The position numbers were made by a program, and so were the translations under genes. A stretch of DNA of 64,000 nt, taken from NCBI GenBank assembly GCA_934121925.1, contig CAKOVK010000004.1, positions 14,273 through 78,272 on the forward strand. The letters run 5' to 3'. The notes under the pieces are model-generated. The model saw nothing but the letters and a program-made list of their open reading frames with translations. It made no database searches and was not told the DNA's origin. Shown here in pieces: positions 6,640 through 15,034 of this stretch. Position 1 is the stretch's first letter, and each line of letters begins with the position of its first letter. The DNA is from an uncultured Clostridia bacterium. GTDB lineage: Bacteria > Bacillota > Clostridia > TANB77 > CAG-508.

Positions 6640-8013
6640 ATGATAAAAAAGAATGAAGAATATGTTGTAGATATAATAGATAATGGATTTCAAGGAGAAG
6701 GAATTGCCAAAATTGAAGGAATTACAGTGTTTGTTGACCAAGCGATAAAAGGAGAAAAAATCAAAATAAAAATTTTGAAAGTTCAAAAAAATTTTGCTTA
6801 TGGTAAGATTATTGAATTTATTGAAAAGTCAAGCACAAGAGTAGAACCAGATTGTAGTACTTACAACAGATGTGGTGGATGTAATTTAAGACATATAGAA
6901 TATAGTGAAACATTAAAAATAAAAAAAGCAATTGTTCAAAATTGCATTAATAAAGCTTTAAAAAGAGAAATTAAAATAAAAGATGTTATAGGAATGAAAA
7001 ATCCGCTTCATTATAGAAATAAACTTCAATATCCATTAGGATTAGATGAGCAAAAGAATCCAGTAATGGGTGTATTTTCTGCAAGGACACATAATATTAT
7101 TCCAACAGAAAGATGTTTTATTCAAAATGAAAAATGTGAAGAAATATCAAAAGATATATTTAAATTTATAAAACAAAACGATATATCTGTATATGATGAA
7201 AAAACACTAAAAGGAACAATAAGGCATATAGTAATAAGAATAGGAATAAAAACAAATGAGATTTTAGTTACATTAGTAGTAAATGATAATAAATTAAAAG
7301 ATAAAGAATTAGTTCAATACATAACAAAAAAACATCCAGAAATAAAATCAATAGTTAAAAACTTTAATACAAAAAATACAAATGTAATATTAGGAGATAA
7401 AACAGAAGTAATATATGGTGCAGGATATATTTATGATATTTTAGAGGACTATAAATTTAAAATTTCTCCATTATCATTTTACCAAGTAAATCCAATTCAA
7501 ACAGAAATATTATATAACACAGCAATGCAATTTGCTGGAGTAAATGACACTGCTAACAAAAACAATATTGCACTAGATTTATATTGTGGAATAGGAACAA
7601 TAGGAATTTTTGCTGCAAAAAATTTTAAAAAGATATATGGAATTGAAATTATAGAAGAAGCAATAAAAGATGCAAAAGAAAATGCAAAAATAAATAAAAT
7701 AGAAAATGCAGAATTTTATGCAGGTGATGTAGAAGAAGTTTTACCTAAAATAATAGAAAAGGAAAATATAAAACCAAATGTAGTATTTGTGGACCCACCA
7801 AGAAAAGGGCTAGATAACAAAACAATAGAGTTATTAAAAGAACTAAAACCAGAGAAAATAGTATATATAAGTTGCAATCCAGCAACGCTTGCAAGAGATT
7901 TAGCTTTATTAGATGAGAGTTATGAGATAAAAGAAATACAACCAGTCGATATGTTTCCATTTAGTAAGCATGTGGAGTGTGTGACAGCGCTACAACTAAA
8001 GAAAGAGATGTAA
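6640..8013 (+). CDS. rlmD: 23S rRNA (uracil-5-)-methyltransferase, RumA/RlmCD family
   Basis: A 457-residue SAM-dependent RNA m5U methyltransferase. An N-terminal TRAM RNA-binding domain covers about residues 1-60. The iron-sulfur cysteine cluster is visible in CSTYNRCGGC (about 72-81), with a further Cys near 160. The SAM-binding motif is ALDLYCGIGTIGIF, the VFVDPPRKGLD motif follows, and the catalytic Cys is in YISCNPATLARD near residue 409. In Firmicutes such enzymes methylate 23S rRNA at U747 and/or U1939; which site cannot be told here. Single-gene unit with its own promoter. Confidence 0.92.
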   Translation: MIKKNEEYVVDIIDNGFQGEGIAKIEGITVFVDQAIKGEKIKIKILKVQKNFAYGKIIEFIEKSSTRVEPDCSTYNRCGGCNLRHIEYSETLKIKKAIVQNCINKALKREIKIKDVIGMKNPLHYRNKLQYPLGLDEQKNPVMGVFSARTHNIIPTERCFIQNEKCEEISKDIFKFIKQNDISVYDEKTLKGTIRHIVIRIGIKTNEILVTLVVNDNKLKDKELVQYITKKHPEIKSIVKNFNTKNTNVILGDKTEVIYGAGYIYDILEDYKFKISPLSFYQVNPIQTEILYNTAMQFAGVNDTANKNNIALDLYCGIGTIGIFAAKNFKKIYGIEIIEEAIKDAKENAKINKIENAEFYAGDVEEVLPKIIEKENIKPNVVFVDPPRKGLDNKTIELLKELKPEKIVYISCNPATLARDLALLDESYEIKEIQPVDMFPFSKHVECVTALQLKKEM

Positions 8014-8104
8014 TACTTGATTTTGATGTAATATAAAACTTATGCATTTTAAGTGGTAGAAGAAATTTATTTAAATGAGTTATAGAGAATTTTTATTAAA
8101 ATAA

Positions 8105-8138
8105 GTGTCAGTGGATTTGTACTGATGTCTACTTTTTT
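8105..8138 (+). terminator. Possible terminator after the methyltransferase gene
   Basis: An imperfect hairpin based on TCAGT/ACTGA followed by a run of six Ts. The stem is short and interrupted. Confidence 0.35.
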
Positions 8139-8153
8139 ATATTATTATAAAAC

Positions 8154-8182
8154 TTGAAAATAAAGTAAAAATAAACTATAAT
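8154..8182 (+). promoter_or_regulatory. Promoter of the deaminase-SLOG gene
   Basis: TTGAAA, 17-base spacer, TATAAT, with the start codon about 97 bases downstream. Confidence 0.7.
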
Positions 8183-8278
8183 GTAAATGTAATTACGATA
8201 AAGTAAGTAATATTTGAAAATTAAAGATCAAAAAATCAATGTAATACGTATAATCTAAAGATAAAGGAAGGGTAAGGT

Positions 8279-8569
8279 ATGTCAATTAAAAATACTATTT
8301 TAGGAGAAATTGTAAAACAAGCAAAAATCAGATGGGATAAATTATCAGAGGAAGAAGCAGATAAAATAATAGAGGAAATAAAAACACCTCAAGAAGCAAG
8401 AAAAACAGTTACATATGATTCTGATATCAAAGCTATTAATGGAATTTCAAGAATAATTGGATTAGATGATGATGAAATTGCATTTATAATTGATGATATA
8501 GATAATAAATCAAAGATAAGAAGAGAGTTAGCTGAAAAAATACAAAACGGAATTCGGACAGGAAAATAA
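8279..8569 (+). CDS. N-terminal segment of the deaminase-SLOG protein
   Basis: Without frameshifting this ORF makes a 96-residue protein ending four codons after CGG 8555. It starts at ATG 8279 behind AAGGAAGGG. The sequence is helical and charged (LSEEEADKIIEEIKTP) with no family I recognise. The +1 frame from 8556 (GQENKYTKIVEILSV...) stays open for 28 codons up to the first ATG of the next ORF, so the segment most likely continues into it. Confidence 0.7.
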   Translation: MSIKNTILGEIVKQAKIRWDKLSEEEADKIIEEIKTPQEARKTVTYDSDIKAINGISRIIGLDDDEIAFIIDDIDNKSKIRRELAEKIQNGIRTGK

Positions 8570-11151
8570 ATATACCAAAATAGTAGAAATTCTATCTGTA
8601 ATACATAATGAATGGGTAAAAAACAATGCTAATAAATTTATGGCTAGATCAAAAGATTATCAATTTGTAGATTTAAGATTACTATCATATGAAGAAGTTA
8701 AATCTGACTTAATATTTGTAAAGCCTATTCTAGAAGCCTGTGGAGTTGATATAGAGGATAAAGAATTAGAAAGATGCTTTTTGAACTTGCAAAAGCAATT
8801 TTTAAATGAAAATAATATAGATTCACACGAAAAGCTAGTTAATTTTCTAAGCAAAGGAGGAGAAGCATATTATACATTAAAAGGGTTGGAAACAAATAAA
8901 GGAATTGAAAATGGAGATTACCATAGCATTGAAAAAATGTTAAAAGACAGAGAGATTACAGAACAAATGGCTAATCAAATTGAACAGCAAATATGCCATC
9001 AAAAAACAGATTTACATACACATTTGAATGCAATTCTTCCATCCAATCAATTAATACAATTAGCTAAAGAGTGTAATATAGATGTAAATAAAATAGAGAA
9101 TACATTAGATATGCAAGAAAATGGTACTTTTTCTGATATGCAAGAAGTATATAGAAAAAGGAATAATATAATTATAAAAAAATTAATAGAAAATGGGTAT
9201 GGAGAAAAATTTTTAGAAGAAATAGCAAAAGATTATAAAGAACACGGAATATATTATACAGAAATAACAACTGATGCAAAAATTTTACAAATGATTGTCA
9301 AAAGAAACATTAACATTGATAAAATTGAAGCAAATACAGGAGTAAAATTAAGATTTCTATTGCAAATACACAGAAGTGATTCCGGTGCTGAAAACAAACA
9401 AAAATTTACGAGTGATGAAATTCAAAATTTAATGATAAATTCAAAATACATTAAAGGTATAGACATTTGTGGACAAGAAACAGATGGCTTTGAATTGAAA
9501 AATCAGGAACTCTTTTTAGAATGTGTTACAGATTATGCAAGTCAAAATCCTAATTTTATAATTAGACTTCATAGTGGAGAAACGCAGAAAGATCCGAATG
9601 GTATAAAAGATGCACTAGAAATTATAAAAGCATATTGTGATAGTTTGAACGAAAATTATCCACAAATTAGGATAGGACATGCTATTCATGGTATAAATGA
9701 AGAATCTATTAAATTAATAAAAGATATGGGAGCATCAATTGAATTAAACCTTGCTTCTAATTTAAGGTTAATTAATTTACACCAAAGGGAGTTATTAGAA
9801 GATAGAGATTTAGTCAATACTATTGAGATGTGCAAAAAAAATAATATTCCCATATTTCTTGGTACTGACGGGTATGGGCTTTATTCATCAACACCTGAAG
9901 AACAAATGATACTTGCAAAACAAGTAGGAATAGATGTACTAAGAATATTGAGAGAGGATTCAAAATATATAGAATATCAAGAAAGAGAAAATAACAAAAG
10001 AAGAACCAAGTTGCCAAAGAAATCACCTGAGAAAAGAAAAATAGAAAGAAGAATAGAAAAAGGATTAGGAATTGAGGCAATTTCTAACAAATCAGATATA
10101 TTTAAAGACAAAATACCAATAATAATTGCTGGAGGAAGTTTAAAAACTAGAGGAAATATAGATTTTGAAGAATACAAAAATATTGCAATTGCTTTTCAAA
10201 CTTTGATTAATAATGTAGATCCTGAAAAAATGTTTTTTGTAACAGGAGGAACAAATTGTGGACCAGAAAGATTTTTACATGAAGCAATACAAAGAAGAAA
10301 CAATAGAGATACAAGTAAAAAAATAGATTGTCTTGGGGCTATTCCTTTATGCATAGGAAAGGATGATGATAATGCTAGGCAAGACTTTAGAAAGATACAA
10401 GAAAGGACAATTACACATGGATTAATAGTTGATGCGTTTAAAACTTGGGGACAATTTCCTATGCAACTACTAAAGATAGCAAATAATAAGTTGATTAGTA
10501 TTAAAGATAATGGAATTCGGAATATTTGTGGGAGGTGGAGGTGTAGTAAAAGATGAAATTAAACTAGCTATTTCTGGTGATGTATCAGGAGAACTACAAC
10601 CAATTCATTCTTGGCTATTCCGAACAAAAAATGAGACCAGATCAGCATCAAGAGAGATGCTTGATGCAAATAGAGAAAACAAATTTATACATGAATTTGA
10701 TAGTGCGGAAACTTTAACAAAATCTATTTATGATTTTTACAGCCAAAGAGGAGAAAATATATTTGCAAAAGGATTCGATATAAATAATTTACCTATATAT
10801 ATACAAGAAGCAAAAAAACAAATACCGTATAATTATGAAATTATTGCAAATACATTAATTGAAGAGGGGAGACTTACAAAAAGAGATTTGAAACATTGTT
10901 TATTAGATTTAGAAGATGGTATGAGTACTGAAGATATTTGTAAAGACTTTGAAAAAAATAGAAAAAACGATACAAATATTGGTAATGATTTAAGACTTTT
11001 ATTGGAAACATATCAAGAATTTAAAGAGTCAAGAGAAAGTATAAGGAGTTTTACTCAAATAAGAATGGGAGAAATAATTAAACAGGGTAAAGAATTGTTA
11101 GCAGAAAATAAACAGCAAGATAAAGGAGATAGTAGTTATGATAAAGAATAA
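8279..11151 (+). CDS. Adenosine deaminase-like/SLOG fusion, two +1 frameshifts
   Basis: Three ORFs in successive +1 frames join into one 956-residue protein if one base is skipped at 8555 and one at 10518. Both junctions are the same ten bases, GGAATTCGGA, read as Gly-Ile-(C)-Gly, and both fall on an in-frame CGG. After joining: residues 1-240 have no recognised domain, about 241-560 are an adenosine deaminase-like barrel, about 545-600 a Lys/Arg-rich linker, about 612-790 a SLOG-type Rossmann domain, and about 800-956 a helical tail. The open, stop-free continuation at each junction is seen directly. That it is translated as one chain is inferred. A decayed gene is the alternative. A nucleotide-sensing or defence role is possible but unproven. 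Confidence 0.65.
8555..8558 (+). other. +1 frameshift site A (CGGA)
   Basis: Frame 0 reads GGA ATT CGG ACA GGA AAA TAA. Skipping C8555 gives ATT GGA CAG GAA and joins the deaminase frame without a stop. Confidence 0.7.
8640..10556 (+). CDS. Adenosine deaminase-like segment
   Basis: The middle reading frame (really open from 8556). It holds the deaminase signatures in order: HTH zinc ligands in DLHTHLNA (codons at 9015 and 9021), HSGE with the zinc His and catalytic Glu, IGHAIHG with the catalytic His, and FLGTDGYG with the zinc Asp. The second Asp of the usual TDDP motif is Gly here, so the purine pocket is probably altered. It then enters a SLOG-like part (IIIAGGS, FVTGGTNCGPE). The ATG at 8640 has no good ribosome site, which fits an internal position. 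In frame 0 it ends 12 codons after CGG 10518. Confidence 0.8.
   Translation: MARSKDYQFVDLRLLSYEEVKSDLIFVKPILEACGVDIEDKELERCFLNLQKQFLNENNIDSHEKLVNFLSKGGEAYYTLKGLETNKGIENGDYHSIEKMLKDREITEQMANQIEQQICHQKTDLHTHLNAILPSNQLIQLAKECNIDVNKIENTLDMQENGTFSDMQEVYRKRNNIIIKKLIENGYGEKFLEEIAKDYKEHGIYYTEITTDAKILQMIVKRNINIDKIEANTGVKLRFLLQIHRSDSGAENKQKFTSDEIQNLMINSKYIKGIDICGQETDGFELKNQELFLECVTDYASQNPNFIIRLHSGETQKDPNGIKDALEIIKAYCDSLNENYPQIRIGHAIHGINEESIKLIKDMGASIELNLASNLRLINLHQRELLEDRDLVNTIEMCKKNNIPIFLGTDGYGLYSSTPEEQMILAKQVGIDVLRILREDSKYIEYQERENNKRRTKLPKKSPEKRKIERRIEKGLGIEAISNKSDIFKDKIPIIIAGGSLKTRGNIDFEEYKNIAIAFQTLINNVDPEKMFFVTGGTNCGPERFLHEAIQRRNNRDTSKKIDCLGAIPLCIGKDDDNARQDFRKIQERTITHGLIVDAFKTWGQFPMQLLKIANNKLISIKDNGIRNICGRWRCSKR
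10510..11151 (+). CDS. SLOG C-terminal part and helical tail
   Basis: The third reading frame. From 10519 it reads GIFVGGGGVVKDEI, the glycine-rich nucleotide-binding turn that completes the SLOG domain begun in the previous frame. This shows that the two ORFs belong to one domain. The rest (about 155 residues) is helical with no recognised family. The ATG at 10510 lacks a convincing ribosome site. The end overlaps the next gene by 14 bases. Confidence 0.7.
   Translation: MEFGIFVGGGGVVKDEIKLAISGDVSGELQPIHSWLFRTKNETRSASREMLDANRENKFIHEFDSAETLTKSIYDFYSQRGENIFAKGFDINNLPIYIQEAKKQIPYNYEIIANTLIEEGRLTKRDLKHCLLDLEDGMSTEDICKDFEKNRKNDTNIGNDLRLLLETYQEFKESRESIRSFTQIRMGEIIKQGKELLAENKQQDKGDSSYDKE
10518..10521 (+). 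other. +1 frameshift site B (CGGA)
   Basis: Frame 0 reads GGA ATT CGG AAT. Skipping C10518 gives ATT GGA ATA TTT GTG and completes a GIFVGGGG nucleotide-binding turn. Confidence 0.75.
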
Positions 11152-11587
11152 AATAGCATATACAGAGGTCTTTGAGGTTTTAAGTTATATGAATAAAGAA
11201 GTAGTTATTAAAATACCTTATACAATTTTAAGTACAATAAAAGATAATAGAGATTTAAACTATATTTCAAGAATAGACAAAAATGATATATTTAATCCAG
11301 AAAATCTTTCAGAAAAAGCTATCGCTATACTTGCTTGGCTGGATTTAAAATATTTAGCATCAGAAGAAAGCAAAAAGAAAAAAATAAAACTATACCAAGA
11401 AAACGAAAGAAAATATCAAGAAAATTTACATAATAAATACAACCCAGATGATATATTAAAAAATAGAAACAGGATTACACAAGAAAAAATAAAAGCTTCT
11501 GAAGAAACAAGAATAACTATTGTGGAAGAAGAAAATTGGTATCAAAAAATATTTAATTTGATAAAAAACTTATTTAAAAGAGGTTAA
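11138..11587 (+). CDS. Hypothetical companion of the deaminase-SLOG gene
   Basis: A 149-residue protein overlapping the previous gene by 14 bases, with AAGGAGA upstream of the ATG. This implies translation from the same mRNA. The N-terminal third (AYTEVFEVLSYMNKEVVIKIPY) is followed by a highly charged Lys/Glu-rich helical middle, and the C-terminus is an amphipathic WYQKIFNLIKNLFKRG helix that could touch the membrane. I do not recognise a characterised family, although similar small proteins are common in gut clostridia. Confidence 0.7.
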   Translation: MIKNKIAYTEVFEVLSYMNKEVVIKIPYTILSTIKDNRDLNYISRIDKNDIFNPENLSEKAIAILAWLDLKYLASEESKKKKIKLYQENERKYQENLHNKYNPDDILKNRNRITQEKIKASEETRITIVEEENWYQKIFNLIKNLFKRG

Positions 11588-11625
11588 TAGAATATCAAAA
11601 GAGATTAAAAGAAAATCCTTCTTAA

Positions 11626-11909
11626 GAAGGGATTGATTTAATAGGTCATAAATGGGTTACCAATGATTACGGTAATAAGAGTGAAGGCATAAAGGGTTTC
11701 ATTCAAATCCATTATATAGAAACAAAAGTATTGGAACGTATAAAAACACAATTGAATCATTAGATGCAGCTGATTGGAAAAATAAATTTAAGAGTTGGTA
11801 TGAACAAGCAAATACAAGTAAATTCGAAAAAATAAAAAATAAAGTTGTAGAATTCTTAAAGGGAAAATCAAATAAGAATAAAGAAAATTCTACTGAGATA
11901 GAAAGATAA
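11626..11909 (+). pseudogene. Decayed hypothetical gene
   Basis: No start codon or intact frame, but two coding-like stretches are visible. The first frame reads GHKWVTNDYGNKSEG from about 11641; the second, shifted by -1, continues HKGFHSNPLYRNKSIG and then SLDAADWKNKFKSWYEQ to a stop at 11907. The shift is not at a CGG codon, so this looks like an ordinary pseudogene with a lost N-terminus. It fills the gap before murI. Confidence 0.55.
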
Positions 11910-11925
11910 TGAAAGAGTGAACACA

Positions 11926-12696
11926 ATGAATAATAACCCAATAGGAGTATTTGACTCAGGAATAGGTGGATTATCTGTTTTAAGGCAAATTATTAAGTTA
12001 TTACCAAATGAAAAATACATATATTATGCTGATACAGATAATGTACCTTATGGATTAAAAACTAAAGAACAAATATTAGAATATGTAGAAAATGCAATAG
12101 ACTTTTTGAATTCAAAAAAAGTTAAGGCAATGGTTGTAGCATGCAATACAGCTACAAGCGTGGCAATTAAAGATTTAAGAAGTGATTATAACATTCCAAT
12201 AATAGGAATAGAACCAGCTATAAAGCCAGCAATAGAAAATAGAAAAAACAAAAAAGTTTTATTAATGGCAACACCGGTTACAGTAAAGGGAGAAAAGATT
12301 AGGAATTTAATAAAAAGACTAGGAGCAGAGGATATTGTAGAATTAATTGCAATGCCTAAACTTGTTGAATTTGCAGAAAGTGGTGAATTCAATACTGAAA
12401 GAGTTAAAGAGTATATAAGAGAGAACTTAGAAAAATTTAACCTAGAAGAATATTCATATTTGGTACTTGGCTGTACACATTTTCCATATTTTAAAACAAC
12501 GTTAAAAGAAATGCTTCCAGATAACATATGTGTAATTGATGGAAGTATAGGTGTAGCAGAAAGATTAAAAGAGGTTTTGGAAGATAATAAAATTCTTGGA
12601 AATAATAATTTGGAAATTGCATTTTATTATTCTGGAAGAAAAGTTGAAGAGAAATTAGAAATAGAAAAATTAAAAAACTTACTAAATAAAATATAA
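11926..12696 (+). CDS. murI: Glutamate racemase
   Basis: A 256-residue cofactor-independent glutamate racemase supplying D-glutamate for peptidoglycan. FDSGIGGLSV at the N-terminus carries the conserved Asp-Ser. The two catalytic cysteines are in VACNTATS (near residue 71) and LGCTHFPY (near 182). Start ATG 11926 is preferred over an in-frame GTG at 11917; a weak AAAGAG site lies upstream. Followed by a phosphodiesterase gene with a 35-base gap. Confidence 0.95.
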   Translation: MNNNPIGVFDSGIGGLSVLRQIIKLLPNEKYIYYADTDNVPYGLKTKEQILEYVENAIDFLNSKKVKAMVVACNTATSVAIKDLRSDYNIPIIGIEPAIKPAIENRKNKKVLLMATPVTVKGEKIRNLIKRLGAEDIVELIAMPKLVEFAESGEFNTERVKEYIRENLEKFNLEEYSYLVLGCTHFPYFKTTLKEMLPDNICVIDGSIGVAERLKEVLEDNKILGNNNLEIAFYYSGRKVEEKLEIEKLKNLLNKI

Positions 12697-12731
12697 TAGT
12701 TATAAATCTATAGAAGTAAAGGAGAAAATAA

Positions 12732-13277
12732 ATGACAGAAAATAATAAATATTTAGTAATATCAGATATACATGGATCAAATTATTATGCTAATAAAATA
12801 AGCAAAATATGCAAAAAAGAAAAGCCAGATAAAATAATTCTCTTAGGAGATTTATATTATCATGGACCACGAAATCCATTACCAAAAGAATATAATCCAA
12901 TGAAAGTAGCAGAGCTTTTAAACAGCTTAAAAGAAAAAATACTATGTGTAAGAGGAAATTGTGATGCAGAAGTTGATGAAATGATTTCAGAGTTTGAATT
13001 TAAAGATAATATCGAATTAAATATAAATGGAAAGAAGTTCTTATTTACGCATGGACAAAAATATAATATGGAAAATATTCCAAAAGGAATTAATGTTCTT
13101 GTATATGGGCATTTTCATACAGGATTTATAAAAGAAAAAGATGGAGTTATATGTGTAAATAGTGGTTCTATTTCGTTACCAAAAAACAATACAAAAAACA
13201 GTTATTTGATTATAGAAAATAAAAAAATAGTATTGAAAGATGTTGAAGGAAATATTATTAGTGAAAAGGATATATAA
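12732..13277 (+). CDS. YfcE/MJ0936-type metallophosphodiesterase
   Basis: A 181-residue calcineurin-like phosphoesterase. The metal-binding motifs appear in order: SDIHG near the N-terminus, LGDLYYHGPR, VRGNCD, FTHG and YGHFHTG. Proteins of this family (YfcE) hydrolyse phosphodiesters in vitro; the cellular substrate is unknown. Length is typical. AAAGGAG precedes the ATG. It probably shares a transcript with murI. Confidence 0.92.
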   Translation: MTENNKYLVISDIHGSNYYANKISKICKKEKPDKIILLGDLYYHGPRNPLPKEYNPMKVAELLNSLKEKILCVRGNCDAEVDEMISEFEFKDNIELNINGKKFLFTHGQKYNMENIPKGINVLVYGHFHTGFIKEKDGVICVNSGSISLPKNNTKNSYLIIENKKIVLKDVEGNIISEKDI

Positions 13278-13348
13278 GAAATACAGCAATATGATGAGAA
13301 AAAATTGACAAATCTACAAATATTTTCTTCAGAAGGGACATATAAAAC

Positions 13349-13377
13349 TTGATACTTTATGTAAATGATGATATAAT
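13349..13377 (+). promoter_or_regulatory. Promoter of the 88-residue ORF
   Basis: TTGATA, 17-base spacer, TATAAT. A GATAC...GTATC dyad lies between the promoter and the ribosome site. Confidence 0.75.
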
Positions 13378-13432
13378 ATAAATCCAATTTACCTAGATAC
13401 AGGGTATAATATGTATCACTACAGGAGAAATT

Positions 13433-13699
13433 ATGGTACTTACAAACACTCTTGTTCGCAAAATGACACCTCAAAGTGAAGAAATGAGAAAAATTGTAAG
13501 GGAGGGTAAAAATTATCCGGTGAGGATAGAACTCATCGAAGAACCGGGAGAAATCTTGATTACTCTTATGATGAAAAAAGATCAAATAGAAGAGGCTGTT
13601 AAAGAGGCTGTGGAAGAAGTAATGCTTCCGGAGAAGAATTTCAAAGTCAAGGACATTGGCTATGGAAGCAACTTCATTTGGTTTACGGTGACCCCCTAA
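13433..13699 (+). CDS. Hypothetical protein with atypical codon use
   Basis: An 88-residue acidic protein with AGGAG before its ATG. It is a complete transcription unit: promoter at 13349 and a strong terminator at 13716. Its codons include CTC, CGC, CCG, TCG and GAG at a rate well above the surrounding AT-rich genes, suggesting recent arrival. It has an alternating strand-helix look (PVRIELIEEPGEILITLMM, then EEAVKEAVEEVMLPEK) but no family I recognise. Neighbours give no functional hint. Confidence 0.7.
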   Translation: MVLTNTLVRKMTPQSEEMRKIVREGKNYPVRIELIEEPGEILITLMMKKDQIEEAVKEAVEEVMLPEKNFKVKDIGYGSNFIWFTVTP

Positions 13700-13715
13700 G
13701 TATAATTTCAAAAGT

Positions 13716-13749
13716 CCGGCAGAAAGCTAATTTCTGCCGGTATTTTTTT
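13716..13749 (+). terminator. Strong terminator after the 88-residue ORF
   Basis: Perfect 10 bp stem CCGGCAGAAA/TTTCTGCCGG, loop GCTAA, then TATTTTTTT. It is unusually GC-rich for this region. Confidence 0.9.
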
Positions 13750-13782
13750 AATAAAGAACTATTGGAATTGGTTAAACTTTTG

Positions 13783-13811
13783 TTGAAAACGATAATTTTT
13801 TATGATATAAA
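13783..13811 (+). promoter_or_regulatory. Promoter of the transporter cluster
   Basis: TTGAAA, 17-base spacer, TATAAA, 38 bases before the first transporter gene. Confidence 0.65.
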
Positions 13812-13849
13812 CAAGAATAATATAAAATATAGAAATATAAAGAGAAAAA

Positions 13850-15025
13850 ATGAAAGAAGAAAAATTAACTAAAAGCGCAATAGGAATAATGGGATCTTTA
13901 TTAATAAACAATGTTTTATATATGTTTGTAAACACATTTATGGTAGCATATTTTATTACACTTACAAATTATGATTATAAACAAATATCAATATACTATG
14001 TATTATCATTTATAGCAATATTATTAACCTTTCTAACTTTTGGAAGAATAATAAAAAATAAAAATCAGGTTTGGGTATTTAGAAGTGGAATAATCGCATA
14101 TTGCCTATATATATTAATGCTTGCTTTCTTGAAAGAAAAAATAGTTACATATTTTGCGCCATTAGGATTTTTTTATGGAATTGTGCAAGGCCTAATATGG
14201 GTGGCGGCACATACACTTGTAAACGAATATACGCAAAATAATACAAACAAGTTCATTTCGTTTAAATCAATTATTAGTAAAATATTGAAAATATTTTTTC
14301 CTATAGTATTTGGAATATCAATAGATTTAACATCATTTTCATATATTGCAAAAATAGTAATTTTGCTTTCTATTACACAATTTATATTTTCACTATTTAT
14401 AGAAGACAAAGCAAAAACATATGATAAAAAATACAACTTAAAAGAATATATAAATTTGGTAAAAAATAATGATAAATTTAAAACAGTATATAAGCTATGC
14501 ATATGTGATGGAATTGTAAATTATTTATTAGAAACACTAATTGTAATACTAACAGTTATGACATTTAAAACAACTATAAGTCTAGGAGTAATTACAACAA
14601 TCACGGCAATATGCTCAATTTTATCTGTATACATATTCCAATACAAACTAAAAAGCAATTGGAAGATATTAAAAATTTGCAATATAATGATGGTTTCTAG
14701 TGTGCTTTTACTACTAATAAATATTAGCAAGCCAACAATAATTATATACAATGTATGTACGGCAATATTTTTAGTAATATTAAGCAATACAGGTGACACA
14801 AAAAGATATGAGATAGTAAGCGAAAATGAAATTGTTGTTAAAGATTATATAGTAGAACATCAAGTAGTATGTGAAGTAATACTAAATATTACAAGAATAA
14901 TTGCTTATATCTTATTGTTTGTTATAAGTTTATTTAACAATATAGTATTATTTAAAATTCTATTACTGCTAGTAACAATAGTAATATTAATATACTCAAA
15001 ATTATTGATAAAATTGAAAAAATAG
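13850..15025 (+). CDS. MFS-like transporter, paralogue 1
   Basis: A 391-residue polytopic membrane protein with about 12 hydrophobic segments and a short cytoplasmic loop after the sixth, as in the major facilitator superfamily. No substrate motif is clear. It shares a plan and many local matches with the protein at 15992: an FRSG/FRIG turn after helix 3, a long loop with KIFFPIVFGISID versus TINIVLPIVLGYCIS, and a related penultimate helix. The two are probably paralogues flanking a dehydrogenase gene. AAAGAGA precedes the ATG. Ten bases separate its stop from the next start. Confidence 0.75.
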   Translation: MKEEKLTKSAIGIMGSLLINNVLYMFVNTFMVAYFITLTNYDYKQISIYYVLSFIAILLTFLTFGRIIKNKNQVWVFRSGIIAYCLYILMLAFLKEKIVTYFAPLGFFYGIVQGLIWVAAHTLVNEYTQNNTNKFISFKSIISKILKIFFPIVFGISIDLTSFSYIAKIVILLSITQFIFSLFIEDKAKTYDKKYNLKEYINLVKNNDKFKTVYKLCICDGIVNYLLETLIVILTVMTFKTTISLGVITTITAICSILSVYIFQYKLKSNWKILKICNIMMVSSVLLLLINISKPTIIIYNVCTAIFLVILSNTGDTKRYEIVSENEIVVKDYIVEHQVVCEVILNITRIIAYILLFVISLFNNIVLFKILLLLVTIVILIYSKLLIKLKK

Positions 15026-15034
15026 GAGGGAAAA

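Noticed and set aside
8279..11151. Plain pseudogene or assembly error for the split deaminase-SLOG gene
   Set aside because: Not excluded, but the breaks fall on the same ten bases and on CGG, the codon at which two other genes also break. Random decay or sequencing error would not choose that codon repeatedly.
13678..13872. 64-codon ORF between the 88-residue gene and the first transporter gene
   Set aside because: It runs through the strong terminator at 13716 and the promoter at 13783 and has no ribosome site.
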